This document shows, one piece after another, positions 1 to 5,505 of a DNA stretch of 7,732 bases. This stretch comes from Sulfurimonas sp. Its GTDB lineage: Bacteria; Campylobacterota; Campylobacteria; Campylobacterales; Sulfurimonadaceae. The DNA is taken from positions 1 through 7,732 of the forward strand of contig JAMORM010000065.1 of assembly GCA_027063585.1 (NCBI GenBank), in the 5' to 3' direction. The notes beneath the pieces were generated by a model. That model ran no database searches. It had not been told where the DNA came from and worked only from the letters and a program-made list of their open reading frames with translations. Both the position numbers and the translations under genes were made by a program. The stretch's first letter is position 1, and each line of letters opens with the position of its first letter.

Positions 1-6
1 TTTTTT

Positions 7-29
7 CTCCTACTAATAAATTTAATATA
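7..29 (-). promoter_or_regulatory. Probable RBS and weak -10 of a leftward gene starting just outside the window
   Basis: Read on the minus strand, positions 11 to 7 give AGGAG, a good Shine-Dalgarno sequence, followed by six A residues up to the window edge. A start codon would therefore be expected within a few bases beyond position 1. About 12 nt upstream, positions 29 to 24 read TATATT, a possible -10 hexamer in an AT-rich stretch; no -35 box is clear. The palindrome TTACATGTAA at 31-40 abuts this -10, so if the promoter is real the palindrome sits where an operator or spacer would be. The RBS is fairly convincing, the promoter is a guess, and no coding sequence is visible. Confidence 0.4.
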
Positions 30-71
30 ATTACATGTAAAGGCTCTCTTGCTCTTTGGAAGCAAGGTTTA

Positions 72-90
72 AGCTTAATGCCATTAAGCT
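72..90. repeat. Perfect 9-bp inverted repeat in the left arm
   Basis: AGCTTAATG (72-80) and CATTAAGCT (82-90) are perfect inverted copies around a single C at 81. The right arm carries the diverged counterpart at 191-214, where TTAATG and CATTAA flank an A. As RNA it would form about 7 bp with a 5-nt loop. A run of eight A follows on the plus strand, so on the minus strand the T-run precedes the hairpin. This is the wrong order for an intrinsic terminator of the minus-strand operon. Confidence 0.7.
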
Positions 91-110
91 AAAAAAAACT
101 TGATGTTTTC

Positions 111-181
111 TCGGAACCTAGGTTTTAACCTAGGCCTTAGTCTTTAAAGACACAAAGCCCGCACTAAAGTACGGGTTCCGA
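111..181. repeat. Core stem enclosing three small palindromes
   Basis: TCGGAACC at 111-118 and GGTTCCGA at 174-181 form a perfect 8-bp closing stem. Inside it lie CCTAGGTT/AACCTAGG (117-124 with 127-134), the perfect 12-mer GTCTTTAAAGAC (140-151), and CCCG/CGGG (158-161 with 172-175). The first inner stem shares 117-118 with the closing stem, so the two compete. Folded, the region could make a multi-branched structure or a cruciform. The CCCG/CGGG hairpin read on the minus strand is followed by CTTTGTG, which gives at best a weak terminator for the operon ending at 262. Confidence 0.6.
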
Positions 182-261
182 AAAAGCCGCTTAACTTAAT
201 GACATTAAAGTTAAACCTTGGGTTCCCAAAAGACTTATGACCATTACATGTAACGCTATTT

Positions 262-741
262 CTAGTACACAAACAACAGCAGATATACCCAAATACCGCT
301 AAATGAGGTGAAAACTATACCTAAAAATGTTTTAAGTGCCAAGAGTTTATGGGCATTTGACTTCATTCCAGGCAATGTTTTTTGCATAAACTGATAATTT
401 GCCTTAAAGATTGTCACACTCCAGTAGAGTAGCGTTATAACGGCTATGATTACATGTAAGCCTAGAACAACAGAAGCGTAAGTATGTGACACTCCGCTGT
501 CTTTCATAAAAGCATCAAATCCGCCGCCCATGCGAACACCGTATTCAAAATAACCTACAACTATGACAGATATTATAAAAATAATATTCTGAAGCACAGC
601 ATGCGCTTTGTAAAACTTTTTTCTTGCCAATGAAATGGCTCCATAAACAAGTAACGGTAGTAAAGCCACTATAAATGTCACCACATCCATAAACAAAGGG
701 GCTCTAGTTCCCAAAAAACCTTGTGTAAACATATAATCCAT
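262..741 (-). CDS. DUF420-like four-helix membrane protein
   Basis: This is a 159-residue integral membrane protein with four predicted helices at about 18-38, 48-66, 88-111 and 133-156. Histidines H47, H96 and H131 lie at or near helix starts, with H86 in the loop before helix 3. The ending, HK.LALKTFLGI followed by a helix containing GIWVYLLL, recalls the DUF420 (YozB/CtaM) family, which in Firmicutes is linked to haem-copper oxidase maturation. That role has not been shown for proteins like this one. The ATG start is supported by AAAGG (750-754) 8 nt upstream, lying over the dedA stop. It is the last gene of the operon, 3 nt after dedA. Family assignment is from pattern recognition only; another small haem-binding or respiratory membrane protein is possible. 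Confidence 0.55.
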   Translation of the reverse strand: MDYMFTQGFLGTRAPLFMDVVTFIVALLPLLVYGAISLARKKFYKAHAVLQNIIFIISVIVVGYFEYGVRMGGGFDAFMKDSGVSHTYASVVLGLHVIIAVITLLYWSVTIFKANYQFMQKTLPGMKSNAHKLLALKTFLGIVFTSFSGIWVYLLLFVY

Positions 742-744
742 ATT

Positions 745-1344
745 TTACGCCTTTCTTTTTTGATAAGTGTAGTATATCCACACTAAGATTACTAATAAAA
801 CCAAAACAATTATAGTTATCTCTTTTAAGTATTGATGAATCAAGGCTTCATTTGCACCTATAAAATAGCCTAACAGCGTCAAAACAAGCGCCCATATTCC
901 GGCACCCAAAGTCGTAAATATCGAAAATTCTATAATGTTCATACGTGCAAGTCCTGCCGGTATAGAAATAAGCTGACGAATCCCAGGGATGAGTCTTCCT
1001 GTAAAAGTGGAAATATGTCCGTGACTTTTGAAATAAAGTTCCATTTTATCAAGTGTTTCCGGAAAAATAAAAAAGTATTTTCCAAATTTCAAAAGAAATT
1101 TACGTCCCAAAGTCAGTGCCAAATAGTAGTTTATAAATGCACCGAGAAGTGATCCGCCCAAAGCACTTCCCATAATATAAGTGATGCTCATATCTCCCTT
1201 AGATGCCAAATACCCGGCAGGAACCAAAACAATTTCACTCGGAAAAGGAATAAAAGAGGACTCAATAGCCATCATAATAAAAATACCCAAATATCCCCAG
1301 TCAAATATCAAATCAACTAATTGTTGTGCCAGTTCTTGTATCAT
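745..1344 (-). CDS. DedA family (VTT/SNARE-associated domain) membrane protein
   Basis: This 199-residue multi-spanning membrane protein is a standard-length DedA protein. Family hallmarks are visible: the acidic re-entrant segment E28-S-S-F-I-P-F-P-S-E37, and G116-R-x-x-P-G-x-R123 followed by G131 and R134-M. The glutamates and arginines correspond to residues essential in Escherichia coli YqjA/YghB. DedA proteins are proton-motive-force-dependent membrane proteins needed for envelope homeostasis. Some members are flippases that recycle undecaprenyl phosphate, the carrier MurG works on. That role is attractive here because the gene follows murG directly, but it is inferred. Its ATG overlaps the murG stop by 4 nt (ATGA, 1341-1344), with AGAAG (1350-1354) upstream, indicating translational coupling. 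Confidence 0.9.
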   Translation of the reverse strand: MIQELAQQLVDLIFDWGYLGIFIMMAIESSFIPFPSEIVLVPAGYLASKGDMSITYIMGSALGGSLLGAFINYYLALTLGRKFLLKFGKYFFIFPETLDKMELYFKSHGHISTFTGRLIPGIRQLISIPAGLARMNIIEFSIFTTLGAGIWALVLTLLGYFIGANEALIHQYLKEITIIVLVLLVILVWIYYTYQKRKA

Positions 1345-2363
1345 TTAAGCTTCTTTTGTACATCTTGTATCATCTGCTGTGCAACATCCTGTGTAGAAAA
1401 TTTTAAGAGCTTTTCACTTTTTTCTTTAAGCTCGGGATTTTTCAACACTTTGATCAGTTTTGGTTTTAAATTTTCGCTCTCTCGCTCACACCAAGCTAAA
1501 TTGTCTTTAACAAGAAACTGTGCATTGTGGTACTGGTGATCGCCTGCGGCATAGGGGTAAGGAATAAAAAAAGCAGGACACCCGTTTGCCGTGAGTTCCC
1601 AAAGTGTCGAAGCACCCGCACGTGAAACCGCCAAATCAGCACGCACAATCAACTCCGGCAAATTTTTTGTAAAAGCATACAGTTCCACTGCAACACCCAG
1701 TTTTTCATACTCTTGCTTCACTCGCTCATAATCTACCTCACCCGCCTGATGAATGATGGCAATATTCATTTTTTGCAGTTTATACGCAACGCTCAGCGCC
1801 AAATCATTAATGGCTTTTGCTCCGTGAGAACCACCCAAAAATATAATAGTTTTGAGCTCATCTCTGACTCTTGCGTTTTTATAAAAAAACTCTTTTACCG
1901 GATAACCCTGTATTGGAGAATTTTCATCATAGGCTGAGACAAAACTTTTGGCATATTTTTTCAACAGTGAGTTTAAACGACCCTCTACCGAATTTTGCTC
2001 ATGAATAAAAAGCGGAATAAAAAGGCTTAAAGAAGCAAATGATGCAGGAGCCGCAGAAAAACCGCCTACGCTGTATGTGGCTTGAACTTTATGCTTTTTT
2101 AAAATTTTCCTTGCCTGCAAAAATGCTGTAAAAACTTTATATAATGCCTTGAGTTTTGCGCTTCCTTCTTGGTTGACTACCCCTGTCGTTTGTAAAAAAT
2201 AGACATGCGAAAAGTTACTGTGCTCTTCAAAATATTTTCTATCCTGTCCTGAAGTTGAGCCGATAAATATCACTTCATGTCCATCGGCTGCTGCAGCCTC
2301 AGACAAAGACTCTGCAATCATCAAGTGTCCACCTGTGCCGCCGCCTGTTATGCATAATTTCAT
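1341..2363 (-). CDS. murG: UDP-GlcNAc:undecaprenyl-pyrophosphoryl-MurNAc-pentapeptide GlcNAc transferase (MurG)
   Basis: MurG is a peripheral inner-membrane GT-B glycosyltransferase that adds GlcNAc from UDP-GlcNAc to lipid I to make lipid II, the last cytoplasmic step of peptidoglycan synthesis. The N-terminal glycine loop TGGGTGGH (6-13) identifies the lipid-acceptor domain, and HEQNS (121-125) is the conserved mid motif. The donor domain shows GGSHGA (177-182), SRAGAST (247-253) and DHQ..NA (275-281). At 340 residues it is slightly short for the family, as is common in Campylobacterota. The ATG is well supported by AGGAA (2371-2375) 7 nt upstream, immediately after the ftsW stop, and by the N-terminal motif at residue 6. 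It lies 12 nt from ftsW, whose product polymerises lipid II, and overlaps dedA by 4 nt. Confidence 0.96.
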   Translation of the reverse strand: MKLCITGGGTGGHLMIAESLSEAAAADGHEVIFIGSTSGQDRKYFEEHSNFSHVYFLQTTGVVNQEGSAKLKALYKVFTAFLQARKILKKHKVQATYSVGGFSAAPASFASLSLFIPLFIHEQNSVEGRLNSLLKKYAKSFVSAYDENSPIQGYPVKEFFYKNARVRDELKTIIFLGGSHGAKAINDLALSVAYKLQKMNIAIIHQAGEVDYERVKQEYEKLGVAVELYAFTKNLPELIVRADLAVSRAGASTLWELTANGCPAFFIPYPYAAGDHQYHNAQFLVKDNLAWCERESENLKPKLIKVLKNPELKEKSEKLLKFSTQDVAQQMIQDVQKKLK

Positions 2364-2375
2364 TGCATACTTCCT

Positions 2376-3542
2376 TTAATCCATTTTCGCTTTTTTAGAT
2401 GCCATCAATACCATGCCCACACCAAAAGCAGCACCAAGCATCGCGGAACCGCCATAAGAGAGAAAAGGAACGGAAATTCCTTTAATCGGTGTAATTCCAC
2501 TGATTCCATACGCATTGACCAGAAATGAAAAAGAGAGAATCAATCCGATGCCAATGCTGAAAAGGTATATACTTGTGTCTTTTGTTCTGTTTGCTATTTT
2601 AAATATACGTTGAATCATCCACATAAAGATAAAAACAACACCTAAAACACCGACGAATCCAAACTCCTCTGCAAGTCCTGCCAACACAAAGTCGGTATGA
2701 ACCTCACTTAAAAATCCAAGTTTGAATGTACCGTTTGCAAGCCCTGTACCAAAAAGACCACCGTTATGTATAGCATTTAAAGAGTGGCCTATCTGGTAAG
2801 GTTCTACTTCAACAGGCACCCTAAGTTTGTCTGCAATAGCATCGGGTAAAAGTTCAAGTACAGAATTCTGAGCCAATGCCCACCATGATTTTATTCTGAG
2901 TATTCTATGATGTGCTGTTAGAATAAATGCAATAATTGCCCCGAAAATAACGGCCAAAATAGATAAAAAAAATCGGAAACTGCTCCCTGCAAAAATCAGC
3001 ATAAAAAGCAGTGTCGCACCCAAAACAACAACCTGACCCAAATCTTTTTGTAAAAAGGCTATGATAAACATTGCCCCTAAAAAAATAATGGCATAGGGCA
3101 TAAACCTTTTAAATTCTCCAGAGAGTCCCATACCATCATGATGCCCCAGTTTACGTGAAAAGCTCCAAGCCAAAAAGTAAATAAAACCAACTTTAAAAAA
3201 CTCCACCGGTGCAAGGGAAAAACCTGCTATTTTAATCCATCTTTTTGCTCCCCCGATTTCAGAAACAATACTCTCAGGTAAAAAGGGCATCGCTATCATT
3301 AAAATCAAAGAGCCAAAAAAAAGTGTAAAGCCTATAGGCTTGAGCCATTTGTCCGGATCAAGTTGTGAGAGTGTAAAAATAAGCACTATACTTATCAGTC
3401 CAAAAATTGCCTGCCTTATCGCAAAGTGAAATTCATTCACACCAAAAAGCAGTGTTGTATAGGGTGTGAGCGTATAAGAAAGCACTATACTGATGCCAAT
3501 TAAAAGTGATACAAGGGTAAAAAGTTTTCTATCTGCACTCAC
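2376..3542 (-). CDS. ftsW: SEDS-family peptidoglycan glycosyltransferase FtsW
   Basis: This 388-residue polytopic inner-membrane protein of the FtsW/RodA/SpoVE (SEDS) family polymerises lipid II into glycan strands with a cognate class B PBP. Visible signatures are GAKRWI (98-103), the large extracellular loop with HTDF (282-285, where D284 aligns with the essential SEDS aspartate), AEEFGF (291-296) and the closing GISVPFLSYGGS (355-366). The usual P-S-E before helix 4 reads P-V-E (112-114). FtsW is preferred over RodA because of the neighbouring murG and the block layout; sequence alone does not fully separate them. The start is GTG (3540-3542), with only a weak purine stretch upstream and 6 nt after the preceding stop, so translation probably depends on coupling. 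No other good start lies nearby. Confidence 0.92.
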   Translation of the reverse strand: MSADRKLFTLVSLLIGISIVLSYTLTPYTTLLFGVNEFHFAIRQAIFGLISIVLIFTLSQLDPDKWLKPIGFTLFFGSLILMIAMPFLPESIVSEIGGAKRWIKIAGFSLAPVEFFKVGFIYFLAWSFSRKLGHHDGMGLSGEFKRFMPYAIIFLGAMFIIAFLQKDLGQVVVLGATLLFMLIFAGSSFRFFLSILAVIFGAIIAFILTAHHRILRIKSWWALAQNSVLELLPDAIADKLRVPVEVEPYQIGHSLNAIHNGGLFGTGLANGTFKLGFLSEVHTDFVLAGLAEEFGFVGVLGVVFIFMWMIQRIFKIANRTKDTSIYLFSIGIGLILSFSFLVNAYGISGITPIKGISVPFLSYGGSAMLGAAFGVGMVLMASKKAKMD

Positions 3543-3548
3543 TATAAT

Positions 3549-4073
3549 CTACTTTATCTTATTTATTTTTAAAACAAATTCCACTTCCGGTTTGGAGAGA
3601 TGCAGCTCTTTGGAAATCGTTTCTATGGAAACACCTTGCTGAAAAAGAGATATTATTTTTTCATCATCATTGCCATGGATTGATGCAGGAATGGATATCT
3701 GCTTTACACCACTTTCAAGTTGGACTATTTTATTTTGCATTTCATGTTCAATTGTATTAATGTTGCTTTGAAGCTGTTTTATTGCCAAAGAAAGTGGATG
3801 CACCATATCATATACACTCCGTTCTATCTCTTGATAAATCTCATCATCATTCATTCTTTGAGAATTGTCTTCAATACTGCTCTGTGTTTGATCGAGCTTT
3901 TTTTTCAAATAATACAGTTCTCTATTTAAATCTTCAACCACAGAAGCAACTGAACGAATATTTCGAGTATATTGGGCATCTTTTGTAAATACATAATACA
4001 GAAGATATAAAATAATTACCCCAAGAATAACTATAATATACTCTACATTCAAATGAAAATTTTGAAAATTCAC
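3549..4073 (-). CDS. Membrane-anchored coiled-coil protein with C-terminal HTH-like (DUF2802/DUF6115-like) domain
   Basis: I do not recognise a named function. The 174-residue protein has one N-terminal transmembrane helix (about 11-29). Charged heptad-like segments follow (about 44-66 and 95-122) and suggest coiled coils, with a short linker after them. A C-terminal module at about 138-170 reads as a short helix-turn-helix: IISLFQQGVSIETISKELHLSKPEVEFVL. This pattern (hydrophobic helix, G-x-S-x-x-x-I, L-S-x-x-E-V-x) is like the DUF2802 and DUF6115 families, often found near flagellar or envelope genes. The module probably mediates protein contact or recognition rather than classical DNA regulation, but this is inference. 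The start is GTG, overlapping the previous stop by 4 nt (GTGA, 4070-4073). Its place directly before ftsW suggests an envelope role. Confidence 0.7.
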   Translation of the reverse strand: MNFQNFHLNVEYIIVILGVIILYLLYYVFTKDAQYTRNIRSVASVVEDLNRELYYLKKKLDQTQSSIEDNSQRMNDDEIYQEIERSVYDMVHPLSLAIKQLQSNINTIEHEMQNKIVQLESGVKQISIPASIHGNDDEKIISLFQQGVSIETISKELHLSKPEVEFVLKINKIK

Positions 4074-4594
4074 TGCTTTTTCTCTTTTGCTTCGCGAATT
4101 AAAATACGCTCACGTGCCGTCAAGTAAGCTGCCCACTCTTTTTCATCCCGTTCATGCATTCTTGTAATCTGTGCTAAAGTTGGAGAAACTGCCTTGAAAA
4201 ATACGCCGATATCTCGTTTTGGATGTACAGGCATCGCTATTCGTCCGTAATACTCTTTGCCCTCTTGCAACAAAGGTTCTTCCAACTCAAAATGCTCAAA
4301 CCCTATCGCGCGAATATGTGCTTCATTTGTCAAAGAGAGTCTGTTTGGCGTTTCATTTTTTAAAAACATCTCTAAAGCATCTATTTTTCGATGCAGTTCA
4401 ACCATCAAATTAAGTAACACAGGATCACTCTCCGCAGTTTCACCACGAGCTTTTGCAAGTTTGAGCCATTGGGAAATCGGATCATCATCACTTTGGCTAA
4501 GCTGCTGGTACTCTCTTTCGTATGCCTCTTTATCTAGGTCGGCCTCTGAAAAAACTATGCTTATCGGTGCGGGAACCAAACGCGGTGTACTCAT
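4070..4594 (-). CDS. Atypical PilZ-like domain protein
   Basis: This is a soluble 174-residue protein without signal peptide or membrane helix. An N-terminal acidic region (about 15-40) and a helical segment (about 55-80, LMVELHRKIDALEMFL) precede a predicted beta-rich part (about 84-148). That part contains GFEHFELEEPLLQEGKEYYG and RIAMPVHPKRD. A C-terminal charged helix follows (about 149-172, DEKEWAAYLTARERILIRE). This helix-barrel-helix order, ending in an acidic residue plus R-x-R-containing helix, recalls atypical PilZ proteins. The canonical c-di-GMP motifs (RxxxR and D/N-x-S-x-x-G) are not present; NEAHIRAIG occupies the second position, so nucleotide binding is doubtful. The ATG has AGGA (4602-4605) 7 nt upstream and overlaps the mqnP stop by 4 nt. 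The family call is tentative; 'conserved hypothetical' is the fallback. Confidence 0.6.
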   Translation of the reverse strand: MSTPRLVPAPISIVFSEADLDKEAYEREYQQLSQSDDDPISQWLKLAKARGETAESDPVLLNLMVELHRKIDALEMFLKNETPNRLSLTNEAHIRAIGFEHFELEEPLLQEGKEYYGRIAMPVHPKRDIGVFFKAVSPTLAQITRMHERDEKEWAAYLTARERILIREAKEKKQ

Positions 4595-5463
4595 GATACT
4601 GTCCTGTCTATAATTATTAAAACCAAAAAGGCAATGCCCAAATAACCGTTCACCGTAAAAAAAGCACGGTCAATCTTTGTAAAATCTCTGCGGACAAGCA
4701 TTTGCTCATAATAAAGCACAAAGCCACTACCAATGGCTGCGATGTAAGCAAATAGCCCAAGTCCTGCAGCCCACACAAAAAGTAGCCAAAAAAGAACCGC
4801 AAGCGCATGAAAAATTGCGGAGATAAAAAGTGTCGCATCCGCACCGTATCGTGATGGAATAGAGTAGAGGTCGTTGTCTTTGTCAAACTCCATGTCTTGT
4901 AGCGAATAGAGTAGATCAAACCCTGCAACCCAAAAAATAACACCAAGTGAAAGTAAAACCGACCAAAGTGCAATAGAAGCACTCACGGCAACTACCCCTG
5001 CAATCGGTGCAAGTCCCAAAGCTACACCCAAAACAACATGTGCCAAAGAAGAAAAACGTTTTATATAGGAATAAGAAGCCAATACGACTAAAATGGGAAC
5101 ACTCAATGCAAAAGCCAATGAGTTTATCATATATGCCACGGCTATAAAAATAGCCGCATTTACAAGAATAAAAATAAATATACTGACTCTATCGAGTCTG
5201 CCGTCTACATTTGGACGGTTTGCTGTTCTTGGGTTTTTCGCGTCTATATCAATGTCGGCATAACGGTTAACACCCATTGCAAAGTTCCTTGCACTCACAG
5301 CTGCCAAAACACCCATAATCAAAAGCCATAGACCAAACCAGCCATCTGCTGCTACAATCATTGCTATAAATATAAACGGCAGTGAAAAGATGGAGTGTTC
5401 AAACATCACAAGTTCATTAAAATCTTTTGCTTTTTGTATTATTCTTTGCAATTTAAACCTCAT
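4591..5463 (-). CDS. mqnP: UbiA-family prenyltransferase, menaquinone (futalosine pathway) MqnP-like
   Basis: This 290-residue polytopic inner-membrane enzyme of the UbiA superfamily attaches a polyprenyl chain to an aromatic quinone precursor. Both Mg2+/diphosphate-binding motifs are visible: N66-R-Y-A-D70-I-D72-I-D74, followed by KNPRTANRP, and D183-LLYSLQ-D190-MEF-D194, followed by SIPSRYG. The opening LVMFEHSIFSLPF is typical of the ubiA/mqnP branch. Campylobacterota make menaquinone by the futalosine route, so MqnP is more likely than ubiquinone UbiA; this choice rests on inferred taxonomy. The ATG (5461-5463) has only a weak purine-rich RBS. It begins the tight block and overlaps the PilZ-like gene by 4 nt (ATGA). 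It lies 42 bp after the sensor kinase. Confidence 0.88.
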   Translation of the reverse strand: MRFKLQRIIQKAKDFNELVMFEHSIFSLPFIFIAMIVAADGWFGLWLLIMGVLAAVSARNFAMGVNRYADIDIDAKNPRTANRPNVDGRLDRVSIFIFILVNAAIFIAVAYMINSLAFALSVPILVVLASYSYIKRFSSLAHVVLGVALGLAPIAGVVAVSASIALWSVLLSLGVIFWVAGFDLLYSLQDMEFDKDNDLYSIPSRYGADATLFISAIFHALAVLFWLLFVWAAGLGLFAYIAAIGSGFVLYYEQMLVRRDFTKIDRAFFTVNGYLGIAFLVLIIIDRTVS

Positions 5464-5505
5464 CTCTGTATTTGTGTTATATTTTACCCAAATGTGATTT
5501 AAACT
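5464..5505 (-). promoter_or_regulatory. Short intergenic region with possible -10 for the mqnP-ftsW-murG block
   Basis: This 42-bp AT-rich gap separates the kinase stop from the mqnP start and is the widest gap between genes in the window. On the minus strand TATAAC (positions 5481 to 5476) lies in GTAAAATATAACA, about 12 nt before the ATG, a plausible sigma70 -10. No good -35 is seen, but Campylobacterota promoters often lack one and rely on periodic T-rich DNA. No terminator hairpin follows the kinase, so read-through from it is equally possible. Confidence 0.35.

Larger units (their letters stand above)
31..253. repeat. Imperfect whole-element palindrome with TTACATGTAA ends (MITE-like or REP/BIME-like)
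   Basis: This gene-free stretch begins (31-40) and ends (244-253) with the 10-nt palindrome TTACATGTAA. The arms are inverted copies: 53-92 aligned by hand to the reverse complement of 191-233 matches in 35 of 43 columns, including CAAGGTTTAA, TTAATG and CATTAAG. Spacers between end and arm are 12 nt on the left (41-52) and 10 nt on the right (234-243). Further in, TCGGAACC (111-118) pairs with GGTTCCGA (174-181). The centre of symmetry lies near 142-146, close to the perfect palindrome GTCTTTAAAGAC (140-151). There is no room for a transposase, so if mobile it would be non-autonomous. No clear target-site duplication lies outside the ends. It could alternatively be a structured terminator or a processed-RNA region downstream of the operon. 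The inverted symmetry is directly seen; mobility is inference. Confidence 0.75.

Noticed and set aside
72..100. Hairpin followed by an A-run as an intrinsic terminator
   Set aside because: On the minus strand the T-run comes before the hairpin, and on the plus strand the hairpin is followed by A, not T; there is no plus-strand gene upstream to terminate.
1321..1937. Plus-strand open frames at 1321-1539 and 1713-1937
   Set aside because: Both lie opposite murG, whose protein motifs are intact; they have no recognisable domains and unusual Cys/Phe/Ile-rich composition typical of antisense shadows.
3661..3851. Repeated TCATCATCATT strings at about 3661 and 3841
   Set aside because: They encode similar acidic NDDE stretches by the same codons; two short copies in coding sequence are not a repeat array.
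3720..4613. Plus-strand open frames across the PilZ-like and coiled-coil genes
   Set aside because: They overlap two genes with coupled starts and good family-like protein patterns. The shadow proteins look low-quality and have no family resemblance.
4650..4982. Minus-strand 110-residue open frame in another frame of mqnP
   Set aside because: It lies wholly within mqnP, whose second aspartate-rich motif spans this region, and its translation has no recognisable pattern.
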